Counted from the first letter of the stretch, positions 9,475 through 20,088 are shown. The stretch is DNA of 64,000 bases from Limnohabitans sp. Jir61 (GCF_003063545.1 NZ_NESD01000002.1:124001-188000); one strand, 5' to 3'. Notes: a model not told the origin generated them from the letters alone. A program made the numbers and translations.

Positions 9475-11457
9475 TTAACGAGGTGTGCGTGGCTTAGGTG
9501 CGCGTTTTTTGGCATCAAAACCGCCACCAAACGACTTGCCACCGGCTGGACGGCCTGGCTTGTCAAAGGGTGTACGACCTGCTTCAAACGGGGCGCGTGG
9601 GCCACGTGCTGGGGCACGGTCATCAAAGCTGCGTGGTGCGCGATCTTCGAAGCTACGAGGTGCGCCGAAGTTGCCACGTGGTGCGCCATGGCCTTCGCCA
9701 AAGTTGCCACGAGGAGCGCCACGGCCTTCGCCCCCGAAGCCACGGTTTTCATTGAAACCGCGGTTGTCGCCGAAATTGCCGCGTGGAGCGCCTTGACGTG
9801 GTTCGAAGCTGTTGCCACGAGGTGCGTCAGAACGGTGGTTGTCTTGACGACCTTCGAAACGACCTTCCGAACGTGGCTCGAAGCGGCCTTGGCCGTTGCC
9901 TTCAAAACGGCCACCGCCGCCACCAAACTTGTTGCCGCCGCCGAAGCCACCACGTCCACCGCCGCCGCCGCCGCCGAACTTACCGCCGCCTTTGCGGTCG
10001 TAGTCACGGCCCGCACCGCCGCGTTGTTCAACGCGTTGTGTGGGTTCCATGCCTGGAATCACTTCAGCAGTGAACTGCTGGCGTGTGTAGGCTTCGATGT
10101 CATAAATTTTGCGCTTGTCGCGGAACTCAGCCAACGTGATCGCCAAGCCATCACGGCCAGCACGACCGGTACGGCCAATGCGGTGGGTGTAATCCTCAGA
10201 CTTCATAGGCAAGCCGAAGTTGAAAACGTGCGTGATAGTAGGCACGTCAATGCCGCGAGCGGCCACGTCAGTGGCGACTAAGAACTGCACTTGACCTTGG
10301 CGCAAAGCCATCAAGCGGCGGTTACGCAAGCCTTGGCTCAACGCGCCGTGCAATGCGACAGCGGAGAAGCCTTCTTGTTGCAAGTCATTGGCCAAGCCGT
10401 CGCACTCGATTTGGGTGCTAGCGAAGATGATGGCTTGGTTGATGGTGGTGTCGCGCAAGAGGTGATCCAACAAACGACGCTTGTGTTGCGCGTTGTCTGC
10501 CCAATGCAGCACTTGGCGAATGTTGTTGTGCTTTTCTTGAGGTGAGTCAATTTGCACGCGTTGAGGTTGACGCATGACGCGTGTGGCCAACTGTTGAATG
10601 CGCGGCGCGAAAGTTGCGCTGAACATCATGGTTTGCTTGCGGTCGATGGTGAGCTGGTTGATTTCAGCCAAGTCGTCCGAGAAACCGAGGTCCAACATAC
10701 GGTCGGCTTCGTCCACCACCAAGAATTGGACCTTGTCCAACTTGATTTGCATGGAGCGTTGCAGGTCGAGCAAACGGCCAGGTGTGGCCACAACCAAGTC
10801 AGCGTTTTGCAGTTTGGCGATTTGCAACTGGTAAGGCATGCCACCCACCACGTTGGCCACGCGCAAACCACGGCAATGCTTGACCAAGTCGATGGCGTCG
10901 TGCGCCACTTGTTGTGCCAATTCGCGGGTTGGGCAAACGATCAAGGCGCCAGGTGTTGGGGCTTTGAAGTTGCGTGTGTTGGTGGGGTCTTTGCGCTTGG
11001 CGCGCTTGGGTGGCTCTTCGCCATTGGCCGCAGCGTCAGCAACAAGCTTGTCCCAAGCTGCTTTATCAGCGGCTTCGGCTTGGGCTTGTTGTTGAATCAA
11101 GGTGTGCAACACAGGCAACAAGAACGCAGCTGTTTTGCCGCTACCTGTTTGGCTGGACACCATCAAGTCGATGAAGCCAGCTTTGGCATCCGCGTTGTCG
11201 TTAGGCAAAGCCAAAGGAATGGTTTTGAGTTGAACGGTGGTGGGTTGGGTGTAACCCAAATCGCCCACGGCTTGCACCAATTCAGGGGCCAAGCCCAATT
11301 CAACGAAGCCGTTAGGCACGTCGACTTTAGGTGCTTCAGCTTCAGCTTGAGCGGCTTCGGGAGCTTGAACGCCCTCATTGGAAACTGCATTTTGAGCAGC
11401 AATAGAAATAGTTTCGGCAGGCGCAAATTCGCCTGTCACATTCAAAGTGTCAGTCAT
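9475..11457 (-). CDS. rhlE: DEAD-box ATP-dependent RNA helicase, RhlE-like, with RGG/APRGNF-repeat tail
   Basis: Q-motif, SSQTGSGKTAAF, VDEADRMLDLG, HRIGRTGRAGR; long Gly/Arg-rich C-terminus. Start re-assigned to MTDTLNV at 11457. Confidence 0.9.
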   Translation of the reverse strand: MTDTLNVTGEFAPAETISIAAQNAVSNEGVQAPEAAQAEAEAPKVDVPNGFVELGLAPELVQAVGDLGYTQPTTVQLKTIPLALPNDNADAKAGFIDLMVSSQTGSGKTAAFLLPVLHTLIQQQAQAEAADKAAWDKLVADAAANGEEPPKRAKRKDPTNTRNFKAPTPGALIVCPTRELAQQVAHDAIDLVKHCRGLRVANVVGGMPYQLQIAKLQNADLVVATPGRLLDLQRSMQIKLDKVQFLVVDEADRMLDLGFSDDLAEINQLTIDRKQTMMFSATFAPRIQQLATRVMRQPQRVQIDSPQEKHNNIRQVLHWADNAQHKRRLLDHLLRDTTINQAIIFASTQIECDGLANDLQQEGFSAVALHGALSQGLRNRRLMALRQGQVQFLVATDVAARGIDVPTITHVFNFGLPMKSEDYTHRIGRTGRAGRDGLAITLAEFRDKRKIYDIEAYTRQQFTAEVIPGMEPTQRVEQRGGAGRDYDRKGGGKFGGGGGGGRGGFGGGNKFGGGGGRFEGNGQGRFEPRSEGRFEGRQDNHRSDAPRGNSFEPRQGAPRGNFGDNRGFNENRGFGGEGRGAPRGNFGEGHGAPRGNFGAPRSFEDRAPRSFDDRAPARGPRAPFEAGRTPFDKPGRPAGGKSFGGGFDAKKRAPKPRTPR

Positions 11458-11674
11458 GATTTTTTCTCGCACGTGAGCGCCGCAAGTTGTGCGGCTGCTC
11501 CGTTCTAGGTTAAAAAACATCAACCATCAAACGGAACCTGCTCTGACCCGCTAGGGGTTTATTCAGTGCTTGGGGCTCATTTGGCGAGCCCGGTGAATGA
11601 AGGGAGATGTACAAATTCGCTACGGCTTGGTAGCGAAGACTGCAATTATGGCACGGATTCGGGTTTTTACCTAA

Positions 11675-12265
11675 TTAAAGTTTCAAAAAATGTTCACGGT
11701 AGTGAATCATCTCGTCAATCGACTCGTGCACATCTGCCAAGGCTGTGTGTTTCTGGGCCTTTTTAAAAGCGTTCAACACCTCGGGTTTCCATCGGCGTGA
11801 CAGCTCTTTGAGCGTGCTCACGTCTACATTGCGGTAGTGGAACCAGCCTTCAAGCTTGGGCATGTATTTGTTCAAGAAGCGGCGGTCTTGGCCAATGGTG
11901 TTGCCACACATGGGCGATGCGCCCTTAGACACATATTGCTTCATGAAGGCAATGAGTTGCTCCTGCGCTTGCTCTTCAGTCACGGTGGAGGCTTTGACTT
12001 TGTCAATCAAGCCGCTCTTGCCATGTGTACCTTTGTTCCATGCGTCCATCTTGCTGAGCAATTCGTCGCTTTGGTGAATCACAAACACGGGGCCTTCGAT
12101 GCGGATCGACAAATCGGGGTTGGTGACGATGACGGCAATTTCCAGCAAGCGCTCGCGCTCGGGGTCAAGGCCAGACATTTCGCAATCGAGCCAAACCAAG
12201 TTCAAGTCTGACTTGGCGAGTTTGGGGATGACGGGGGTAACAGGAGTGGTTGCAACTTCAGACAT
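11675..12265 (-). CDS. orn: Oligoribonuclease
   Basis: [27 protein letters not shown] and [19 protein letters not shown] (DEDDh exonuclease). Confidence 0.95.
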   Translation of the reverse strand: MSEVATTPVTPVIPKLAKSDLNLVWLDCEMSGLDPERERLLEIAVIVTNPDLSIRIEGPVFVIHQSDELLSKMDAWNKGTHGKSGLIDKVKASTVTEEQAQEQLIAFMKQYVSKGASPMCGNTIGQDRRFLNKYMPKLEGWFHYRNVDVSTLKELSRRWKPEVLNAFKKAQKHTALADVHESIDEMIHYREHFLKL

Positions 12266-12302
12266 AGGCTAGATTGTCGCCCATCATCTAAACTCCTCCC
12301 TC

Positions 12303-13562
12303 ATGATGAATCCCTCTCTCGCGATGACCTTGACGCTGGCAGCTGTGCTGGTGGCTAACCTGCTCACCAAACTTTGGCTCAGCGGCCGTCAAGTACGCCA
12401 TGTGGCGCAACACCGCGCCCAAGTGCCTGAGGCCTTCGCACACACCATCAGCTTAGACGCGCATCAAAAAGCCGCTGACTACACATTGGCCAAAGCACGC
12501 GTGGGCTTGATGGACTTGGGTGTTGATGCCGTTACCTTGGTGGCATGGACATTACTCGGCGGCCTGGATCTGCTCAACCAAGTGATTTTGAATTGGATGG
12601 GCGAAGGCATGGGCCAGCAAATCATGCTGGTGGTGAGCTTCACTTTGATAGGCGGTTTGATTGGCCTGCCTTTGTCGCTTTACCAAACCTTTGGCATCGA
12701 GCAGCGCTTTGGCTTTAACAACACCACACCCAAACTGTGGGTGAGCGACATGCTAAAAGGTTTGTTGGTGGGCATGGTGTTGGGCTTGCCCATTCTTTGG
12801 CTGGTGTTGTGGCTCATGCAAGCAGGTGGCGCGCTGTGGTGGCTCTACACCTGGGCGGCCTTGGTGGTGTACCAACTGTTTGTGATGTGGATTGCACCCA
12901 ACGTCATCATGCCCTTGTTCAACAAATTCACACCGCTGGAAGACGCCACTCTCAAAGAGCGCGTCACCGCGCTGATGACCCGCTCTGGCTTCACTGCCAA
13001 GGGCTTTTTTGTAATGGACGGCAGCCGCCGCTCAGCCCACTCGAATGCTTTTTTCACCGGCTTTGGAGCCGCCAAGCGCGTGGTGTTTTTCGACACACTG
13101 CTGGCCAAATTGAATGGCGATGAAATGGAAGCCGTGTTAGCACACGAACTGGGCCACTTCAAACACCGCCACATTCTCAAAATGATGGCCACCAGCTTTG
13201 CTACTAGCCTCGCTGGCCTTGCCTTGCTGGGCTGGGTGTCGCAACAAGTTTGGTTTTACACAGGCTTGGGCGTGATGCCTAACCTCAACGGCAACAACAG
13301 CGCATTGGCCTTGTTGCTGTTCATGCTGGTGCTGCCATTGTTTACTTTCTTTGTGTCGCCCTTGTCGGCACGTCGCTCGCGTAAGTTTGAGTTTGAAGCC
13401 GATGCTTATGCGGTGGCCAACAGCGATGGCAAGGCTTTGGCAAACGCGCTGTTGAAGCTCTACCAAGACAACGCCTCCACCCTCACACCCGACCCTTGGT
13501 ACGTGGCGTTTTACTACTCGCATCCGCCCGCCTCACAGCGCTTGGCGCGCATGGCCGCATGA
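12303..13562 (+). CDS. M48 family metalloprotease, Ste24/CAAX-prenyl-protease-1-like
   Basis: Multi-pass membrane protein with HELGH zinc motif (VLAHELGHFKHRH) and EFEADAYAV. Confidence 0.9.
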   Translation: MMNPSLAMTLTLAAVLVANLLTKLWLSGRQVRHVAQHRAQVPEAFAHTISLDAHQKAADYTLAKARVGLMDLGVDAVTLVAWTLLGGLDLLNQVILNWMGEGMGQQIMLVVSFTLIGGLIGLPLSLYQTFGIEQRFGFNNTTPKLWVSDMLKGLLVGMVLGLPILWLVLWLMQAGGALWWLYTWAALVVYQLFVMWIAPNVIMPLFNKFTPLEDATLKERVTALMTRSGFTAKGFFVMDGSRRSAHSNAFFTGFGAAKRVVFFDTLLAKLNGDEMEAVLAHELGHFKHRHILKMMATSFATSLAGLALLGWVSQQVWFYTGLGVMPNLNGNNSALALLLFMLVLPLFTFFVSPLSARRSRKFEFEADAYAVANSDGKALANALLKLYQDNASTLTPDPWYVAFYYSHPPASQRLARMAA

Positions 13563-14446
13563 AGCAAACCGGCTTGGTGGTAGCCAGCCACGGACGACAC
13601 TGCGTGGTGGAAACACCCGATGGTGAGCGTCGCATTTGCCATCCACGTGGCAAGAAAAGCCAAGTGGTGGTGGGCGACCGCGTGCAATGGTTGGCCAGCA
13701 CCGACGAAGGCACGATCGAAAAAGTGGAGCCGCGCCACAACTTGTTTTACCGACAAGACGAGATTCGAACCAAATCGTTTGCAGCCAACCTAGACCAAGT
13801 GTTGATTCTGTTGGCGGCAGAGCCAGAGTTCTCTGAAATGCAGCTCACGCGCGCCCTCATTGCAGCCGAAGCCGAGCACATCACGCCCCTCATCGTTCTC
13901 AACAAACGCGATTTGACCGAGTTGCATGCCCGCGCCCTCGCCCGCTTAGAGCCTTATGTGAAGATGGGCTACACCGTGCTGCAAGGTGCATTTAAATCAG
14001 GTGATTTGGGTGATTTGCCCGAGCGCTTGAAACACAAAACCACCTTGGTGCTTGGACCCTCAGGCACAGGCAAAAGCACGCTCATCAACGCCCTTGTGCC
14101 CAACGCCAATGTGGCCACGGCAGAGATTTCTCAAGCGCTCAACTCAGGCAAGCACACCACCACATCGACCACGTGGCACTGGGTGGATGCCGAGCGTAAA
14201 ACGGGCTTGATTGATTCACCCGGCTTTCAAGAATTTGGCGTGCATCACATCGATGCCATGCAGTTGGCGGCCTATATGCCAGACTTCAAACCGCATGTGG
14301 CGAACTGCAAGTTTTATAACTGCACGCATTTGCATGAGCCTTCGTGCGGTGTGCAAGACGCGGTAGAAGCTGGGGTTATCAGCCCATCGCGCTACAAGCT
14401 TTACGGCATGTTGTTTGCCGAGCTCACGCAGCCCGTGAATTACTGA
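13559..14446 (+). CDS. rsgA: Ribosome small-subunit-dependent GTPase A
   Basis: Circularly permuted GTPase: LNKRDL, GPSGTGKSTLIN, DSPGFQEFG, C-terminal Cys/His Zn knuckle. ATG overlaps the M48 stop (ATGA). Confidence 0.95.
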   Translation: MKQTGLVVASHGRHCVVETPDGERRICHPRGKKSQVVVGDRVQWLASTDEGTIEKVEPRHNLFYRQDEIRTKSFAANLDQVLILLAAEPEFSEMQLTRALIAAEAEHITPLIVLNKRDLTELHARALARLEPYVKMGYTVLQGAFKSGDLGDLPERLKHKTTLVLGPSGTGKSTLINALVPNANVATAEISQALNSGKHTTTSTTWHWVDAERKTGLIDSPGFQEFGVHHIDAMQLAAYMPDFKPHVANCKFYNCTHLHEPSCGVQDAVEAGVISPSRYKLYGMLFAELTQPVNY

Positions 14447-14471
14447 ACCCCGTCAACGGGTTGCCAAAGCT

Positions 14472-15431
14472 TTAGCCCAGCAAGCGGGCCAAAGTGAGCA
14501 AGGCCAGCAACACCATCCACAGCACCACACTGCGCCAAACCAAACCCACGACACTGGGTAAATGCGCCATCTCTGGCGTACGGCCTGGGGTGCTTTCACT
14601 GTCTTGGCTCTCATCGTGGGCATCTTCTGCACGCAGGGCTTCACCACCCAAACGCACATTCAAGGCCCCTGCCGTAGCGGCGAGGACCACGCCATCGTTG
14701 TCATCTGGGAAACGCTGCGCATGGTTACGCCAGCAATCAATGGCCTCTTCAAAATTGCCCATCACGGCAAACGCTACAGCAGTTAATCGGGCGGGTAGCC
14801 AATCGACTCGACGCCATGCTTCGCGCGCGGCGTTTTGCAAGGTGTCACTCACCCATCCTTTGGTAGCTTTGGGGGACGCTTGCCATGCATGAGACACCAT
14901 TTGGCTCATGCGATAAATCACTGCGCCAGCTGGGCCAAAACCCAATGCAGCGAGCACAGAAAACCAAGTGAGCACACCAAATACATGGTGGTGTGCTGAG
15001 AGCACCGAATGCTCAATCACATGACGCAGCAATTCGCTGCGCGGCAAGCTACCTACCTCCACGTGTTGCCACTCGGCCAACAGCTCGCGCGCCAAGCGCT
15101 CGTCGCCCACATCCAAGGCGTCACGAATGTCGGTGAAATGGTGGCTGAACTGACGGAACCCCAAGGTCACGTACAACACCGCCACGCTCCAAATCATGGC
15201 AACTGGCCAGCCAAAAACACCAATCAAAAACCAATGCACCACCGTGGCAATGACGGCGGGCAAGCCCACGGCCAGCATCCACGTCGTCCAAGCCAACCGG
15301 GGGTGGCCAGCATCCAAGGTCTGGCTGATCCAATTGACCCACACTCGCACGGTGCCATGCACCCAATTGCCGCGCACCAGTGGTCGGGCTTGTTCAATCA
15401 ACAACGCGAGGAGCAGGGAAAGGAAACTCAT
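14472..15431 (-). CDS. CobD/CbiB family protein (membrane)
   Basis: 319 aa; SLLLALLIEQARPL.. FWRCLKF-like CbiB domain features (ERLARELLAEWQHVEVGSLPRSELLRHVIEHSVLSAHHHVFGV). Confidence 0.75.
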   Translation of the reverse strand: MSFLSLLLALLIEQARPLVRGNWVHGTVRVWVNWISQTLDAGHPRLAWTTWMLAVGLPAVIATVVHWFLIGVFGWPVAMIWSVAVLYVTLGFRQFSHHFTDIRDALDVGDERLARELLAEWQHVEVGSLPRSELLRHVIEHSVLSAHHHVFGVLTWFSVLAALGFGPAGAVIYRMSQMVSHAWQASPKATKGWVSDTLQNAAREAWRRVDWLPARLTAVAFAVMGNFEEAIDCWRNHAQRFPDDNDGVVLAATAGALNVRLGGEALRAEDAHDESQDSESTPGRTPEMAHLPSVVGLVWRSVVLWMVLLALLTLARLLG

Positions 15432-15470
15432 GCCTGAATGATAGCTGTGAGTTCTATCAATTTAAGAGGT

Positions 15471-16145
15471 TCAAGCACGCAAGAAGCGGTAAAAGTTGCG
15501 CAACATCCCTGCAGTCGCACCCCACACAAAACGCAGGTGCTCGCCGTCTTGGTAAGGCATAGATAGCCACTCGCGGGTCACACCCTCAAACTCGTAGCGG
15601 TGCCAGCGGTGATGGGCAGGATTCATCAAAAAAGCCAAGGGCACTTCAAACGCATCCGACACCTCGTGGGTGTTGAGCCTTAGCGTCATAGCGGGTGAAA
15701 TCAAGGCCACCACAGGCGTTACATAAAAGGCCGAGCCTGTCACGTATTCGGGCAAAGTGCCCAACACCTGCACATGGTGGGCGTCTAGCCCGACTTCCTC
15801 ATGCGCTTCACGTAAGGCGGTGGCGGCGACATCGGCATCCGTCTCATCGCATTTGCCACCCGCAAATGCAATCTGCCCCGCGTGCGTAGACATGTGAGAG
15901 GGGCGCTGGGTCAAGAGCACCTTGGGCTCATCACGCATCACGATTCCCAACAAGACAGCGGCTTGGGCAGGCTGACGATCCATGAACTTGCGCTCACGCA
16001 CCAGCTCGGGCTTCCACTGCGGTGGATTGGCAAAGCGCGCTTGCAAGGCCTCAGGCGTGAGGTGATGCGCAGGCACGGCCTCCAGGTGCATGTCCACTTG
16101 GAACACGGGCACTTGTTTGGGATCAAAAATGGGAAGTTTGGACAT
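15471..16145 (-). CDS. CoA pyrophosphatase, NUDIX hydrolase
   Basis: NUDIX box GGKCDETDADVAATALREAHEEVGL; CoAse-type LLTQRPSHMSTHAGQIAFAGG. Confidence 0.9.
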   Translation of the reverse strand: MSKLPIFDPKQVPVFQVDMHLEAVPAHHLTPEALQARFANPPQWKPELVRERKFMDRQPAQAAVLLGIVMRDEPKVLLTQRPSHMSTHAGQIAFAGGKCDETDADVAATALREAHEEVGLDAHHVQVLGTLPEYVTGSAFYVTPVVALISPAMTLRLNTHEVSDAFEVPLAFLMNPAHHRWHRYEFEGVTREWLSMPYQDGEHLRFVWGATAGMLRNFYRFLRA

Positions 16146-16147
16146 AG

Positions 16148-16183
16148 AAAAAGCCACCACAAGCTCTCACTTGGGGTGGCTTC
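16148..16183 (-). terminator. Terminator-like hairpin downstream of rplS
   Basis: aagccacc...ggggtggctt, T-run on the minus strand. Confidence 0.65.
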
Positions 16184-16202
16184 TAAGCAAGGATTAACCT
16201 GC

Positions 16203-16598
16203 TTATTGAGCTGCTGCTGCGGCTTTAGAAGCTGCGGCTGACTTGCTGACCAATTTTTCTTTGATACGAGCAGATTTGCCGCTACGGTCGCGCAAGTAGT
16301 ACAACTTGGCACGACGGACATCACCGCGACGCTTGACTTCGATGCTAGCGATCAATGGGCTGTAAGTTTGGAACGTACGCTCCACGCCTTCGCCGCTAGA
16401 GATCTTGCGCACTGTGAAGCCGCTGTTGAGGCCACGGTTACGCTTAGCGATCACCACACCTTCGTAGGCCTGCACACGCTTGCGTGTACCTTCAACCACG
16501 TTGACGCTCACAATGACTGTGTCACCAGGTGCGAATTCAGGAATCGTTTTGCCGAGGCGGGCAATTTCTTCTGCCTCGAGAGTTTGGATCAGGTTCAT
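16203..16598 (-). CDS. rplS: 50S ribosomal protein L19
   Basis: [59 protein letters not shown]. Confidence 0.97.
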   Translation of the reverse strand: MNLIQTLEAEEIARLGKTIPEFAPGDTVIVSVNVVEGTRKRVQAYEGVVIAKRNRGLNSGFTVRKISSGEGVERTFQTYSPLIASIEVKRRGDVRRAKLYYLRDRSGKSARIKEKLVSKSAAASKAAAAAQ

Positions 16599-16690
16599 GT
16601 TTTCCTCTAAAAGATCTTGATCGCGCTACACAAAAGGCTTCTTGCAACAAAGGCTCGAAGCGGCCGACCAGAGGATCGAAAAGCCCACCA

Positions 16691-17452
16691 TTATAGCGAG
16701 TTTTGGACCTTCAAGACAGCCTCGTCTTGCGGGGTCAGCTTGGACGCGGCTCGGGCTGCGTCAATCAGCTCTGGCCTCAGACGGGCGGTCAGCAGCAAAC
16801 GCTGGTCACGGCGCCAGCGCTCGATGTTGATGTGATGGCCAGAAACCAACGCAGGCGGCACGCCCTGCCCCTCCCACTGCTCAGGGCGCGTGTAGTGCGG
16901 GCAATCCAGCAAACCATCCAAGGCGGGGTTAAAGCTGTCGAGCTGATGGCTGCCTTCGTCGTTGAGCACACCAGGCTGCAAGCGAGCCACAGCGTCGAGC
17001 AGGGTCATGGCGGCGATTTCGCCACCCGACAACACAAAGTCGCCCACGCTGATTTGCAGGTCCACATGGGTGTCGATGAAACGTTGGTCAATGCCTTCGT
17101 AGCGGCCACACAGCAGCACAGCACCTTGACTGTCAGACCAACGCTGAACAGCGGCATGGCGCAAGGTCTCGCCAATGGGCGAAAACAGCACCAGCGGGGC
17201 CACATCACGGCCTTGACCACGGTCGGCGCGAATAGCGCTCAAGCAGGCAGCCAACGGCTCGGCCATCATGACCATGCCGGGGCCCCCACCAAACGGGCGG
17301 TCATCGACGCGGCGGTAGTTGCCTTCGGCGTAATCACGGGGGTTCCACAAGAGCACATCCACCAAGCCCGCCTCGTAGGCACGACGTGTGATGCCGATTT
17401 TTAAAAACGGCTCAAACAGCTCTGGAAACAGGGTGATGATGTCAAAGCGCAT
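16691..17452 (-). CDS. trmD: tRNA (guanine-N1)-methyltransferase
   Basis: MRFDIITLFPELF...PFGGGPGMVMM...CGRYEGIDQRF. Confidence 0.97.
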   Translation of the reverse strand: MRFDIITLFPELFEPFLKIGITRRAYEAGLVDVLLWNPRDYAEGNYRRVDDRPFGGGPGMVMMAEPLAACLSAIRADRGQGRDVAPLVLFSPIGETLRHAAVQRWSDSQGAVLLCGRYEGIDQRFIDTHVDLQISVGDFVLSGGEIAAMTLLDAVARLQPGVLNDEGSHQLDSFNPALDGLLDCPHYTRPEQWEGQGVPPALVSGHHINIERWRRDQRLLLTARLRPELIDAARAASKLTPQDEAVLKVQNSL

Positions 17453-17476
17453 GGCGATGGCCTTGGACGGCTCGAT

Positions 17477-18040
17477 TTAGTAATCGGGTTGCCAATCGGC
17501 AGTGATGCGACGACCCGCCAAGTCGACAGTGTCGATGTAGGCCGACACAAAAGGAATCATGCGCTCTTTGGCTTTGCCCTCTTCCTCGTAAGCAAGCACT
17601 AACACGGTTTGTGGGCCGGTGTGTAGCAACTCGCGCACAGCGCCTAGCGCCACGCCTTCGCGGTTGACCACGTCAAGGCCAATCAGGTCGACCCAGTAGT
17701 ACTCGTCTGCTTCGGGGGTTGGAAAGCTGGCACGCGAGACAAAAATGCGTGCGCCTTTGAGAAGTTCTGCGGTGTTGCGGTCTGGCACTTCGGCCGAGGT
17801 GGCCACCACAGAATCAGAATGATCTTTGGCTTCTTTGATTTTCAGAAGCACGGTGCCAGAAAATGTTTTGGCACCTCTTTCCGAGGGTTGTAAAAACCAA
17901 CGCTTGGAAGAAAAAAGCGCTTCCGGAGAAGCGCTGTGGGGCAAGACCTTGAACCAGCCTTTGATGCCCCAAGCATCTGCAATACGCCCGACTTCGATAG
18001 CGTCCGCAGGAAGATCTGCGGACTCAAGGCCCAGCGTCAT
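17477..18040 (-). CDS. rimM: Ribosome maturation factor RimM
   Basis: VGRIADAWGIKGWFKV, YYWVDLIGLDV; located between rpsP and trmD. Confidence 0.95.
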   Translation of the reverse strand: MTLGLESADLPADAIEVGRIADAWGIKGWFKVLPHSASPEALFSSKRWFLQPSERGAKTFSGTVLLKIKEAKDHSDSVVATSAEVPDRNTAELLKGARIFVSRASFPTPEADEYYWVDLIGLDVVNREGVALGAVRELLHTGPQTVLVLAYEEEGKAKERMIPFVSAYIDTVDLAGRRITADWQPDY

Positions 18041-18057
18041 TGCAATGCCTTTATCAA

Positions 18058-18315
18058 TTAAGCAGCAGGCGTTGCTTTAGCAGCTTGCTTGACCAAACGG
18101 ATAACAGTAGGAGAGCATTGAGCGCCCACGCTGGTCCAGTGGTTCAAACGGTCGTGCGCAACGCGCAAGCTTTCAGCTTGGCCTTTGGCGATTGGGTTGT
18201 AAAAACCAATGCGCTCGATGAAGCGGCCGTCGCGACGATCGCGCTTGTCGGCAACAACAATGTTAAAAAACGGACGGGCTTTAGAACCGCCGCGTGAGAG
18301 TCGGATGACGACCAT
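18058..18315 (-). CDS. rpsP: 30S ribosomal protein S16
   Basis: [41 protein letters not shown]. Confidence 0.97.
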   Translation of the reverse strand: MVVIRLSRGGSKARPFFNIVVADKRDRRDGRFIERIGFYNPIAKGQAESLRVAHDRLNHWTSVGAQCSPTVIRLVKQAAKATPAA

Positions 18316-18416
18316 GATGAATCCTTCGGGTGGAAATTTTTTTCAACGTTTGAGACACGCGCTAAGCCACCCGGCCTGCGACACGCTGAAAAGCCTGCCA
18401 TTATAGCGCGCAAACC

Positions 18417-19427
18417 TTAGAACAACTGCAAGCTCACCCAATAAGCCACGCCAGCCACAAAGGCGCTGGCAGGAATGGTCAAGATCCAAGCCCACACGAT
18501 GCCGCCCGCCACACCCCAACGCACGGCACTGGCGCGCTGCGTCGAGCCCACGCCCACGATAGCGCCGGTGATGGTGTGGGTGGTCGACACGGGCACGCCC
18601 ATCGCCGTAGCCAAGAACAAGGTCATGGCGCCGCCGGTTTCGGCACAGAAGCCGCCCACAGGCTTGAGTTTGGTGATTTTTTGACCCATGGTCTTCACAA
18701 TGCGCCAGCCACCAAACATGGTGCCCAAGCCAATCGCCATGTAGCAACTGACGATGGCCCAGCCAGGAGGCGACGCGCTGTCAACCTCGGCGTACCCCGT
18801 GGCCATCAGCAACATCCAAATGATGCCAATGGTTTTTTGCGCATCGTTACCACCGTGGCCCAAGCTGTAGGCGCCAGCAGAAACCAGCTGCAAGCGACGG
18901 AACCACTTGTCCACGCGTGAGGGGCGGAAGCTTCGGAAAATCCAAGCCACAGCCACCATCATCAACGAGCCTAACGTAAAGCCAAGCAGTGGCGACACAA
19001 AAATGAAGGCCACAGTTTTCAAAATGCCAGCAGCGACCAATGCACCTGCACCTGCTTTGGCAATCACAGCGCCCGAAATGCCACCAATCAAGGCATGCGA
19101 CGAGCTGCTGGGAATGCCGTAGTACCAAGTGATCACGTTCCAAGTGATGGCCCCCACCAAAGCGCCAAACACAACATGGGTATCCACAACACCAGGCTGA
19201 ACAATGCCTTTACCCACCGTAGCAGCCACGCTCAAGTGGAAGATGAAGATGGCTACAAAGTTAAAGAACGCAGCAAACAAAACAGCTTGCGCAGGCTTCA
19301 ACACCCCGGTCGACACCACAGTCGCGATGGAGTTGGCAGCATCATGAAAACCATTCATGAAGTCAAACATCAAAGCCAACGCTACCAACAAGGCGACCAC
19401 CCAGAAGGCGGTTTGTACGGTTTCCAT
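18417..19427 (-). CDS. pit: Inorganic phosphate transporter (Pit family)
   Basis: 336 aa; FDFMNGFHDAANSIATVVSTGVLKP and GGNDAQKTIG motifs of PiT carriers. Confidence 0.93.
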   Translation of the reverse strand: METVQTAFWVVALLVALALMFDFMNGFHDAANSIATVVSTGVLKPAQAVLFAAFFNFVAIFIFHLSVAATVGKGIVQPGVVDTHVVFGALVGAITWNVITWYYGIPSSSSHALIGGISGAVIAKAGAGALVAAGILKTVAFIFVSPLLGFTLGSLMMVAVAWIFRSFRPSRVDKWFRRLQLVSAGAYSLGHGGNDAQKTIGIIWMLLMATGYAEVDSASPPGWAIVSCYMAIGLGTMFGGWRIVKTMGQKITKLKPVGGFCAETGGAMTLFLATAMGVPVSTTHTITGAIVGVGSTQRASAVRWGVAGGIVWAWILTIPASAFVAGVAYWVSLQLF

Positions 19428-19440
19428 GATCAGCCCGTGA

Positions 19441-20088
19441 TTAAGAATTCTCGAGGACGATGCCCTCGATCAAGTTGGCCACGTCTTCGCACTTGTCAGT
19501 GATGGTTTCCAACAACTGATAAATGGCTTTGAGCTTGAGCACTTCGCGCACATCGGGCTCTTCGCGGAACAACTTGCTCATGGCGCTGCGCATCACGCGG
19601 TCAGCATCTGATTCAAGCTTGTCAATTTCTTCGCAAGTCTTCAATGCAGCTTCAGCAGTGCCGTGGTCAGAGATTTTTTCCAACAAGTACACGGCGTCGC
19701 GCAGACGCTCGCAGCACTTCACGCTGAGGTCGGTCAAACGCACGATCTCTTCGTTCATCACGCGCACGTCGTACAAAGCCATGGTCTCGGCCGTGTCTTG
19801 GATCAAGTCAGCCACGTCGTCCATGGTGTTGATCAAGGAGTGGATTTGCTCACGGTCGATGGGCGTGATGAATGTTTTGTGAATGGCCACATTGCATTCG
19901 TGCGTGATGCGATCAGCACCGCGCTCAGCGTTGTCCACTTCAGTGTTGTACTTGTCACGCAAGATGGGGTCGCCGTAATTGGCCACCAAATGCGAAAACG
20001 CGTGCACAGCTTCGACGATGCGGTCGGCGTGCTGGTTGAACATGACGAAAAAATTGCCTTCAGTGGGCAACAACTTTCCAAACAACAT
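19441..20088 (-). CDS. DUF47 family phosphate transport regulator (PhoU-like)
   Basis: FGKLLPTEGNFFVMFNQHADRIVEA...; adjacent to pit, as in other bacteria. Confidence 0.9.
   Translation of the reverse strand: MLFGKLLPTEGNFFVMFNQHADRIVEAVHAFSHLVANYGDPILRDKYNTEVDNAERGADRITHECNVAIHKTFITPIDREQIHSLINTMDDVADLIQDTAETMALYDVRVMNEEIVRLTDLSVKCCERLRDAVYLLEKISDHGTAEAALKTCEEIDKLESDADRVMRSAMSKLFREEPDVREVLKLKAIYQLLETITDKCEDVANLIEGIVLENS

Noticed and set aside
9485-10281. Overlapping low-complexity ORFs in the Gly/Arg repeat region (plus 9485-9796, plus 9688-10281, minus 9378-10031)
   Set aside because: All are alternative frames of the repetitive RGG-coding DNA.
10552-11508. 318-aa plus-strand ORF opposite rhlE
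   Set aside because: Antisense to a convincing DEAD-box helicase; no family features.
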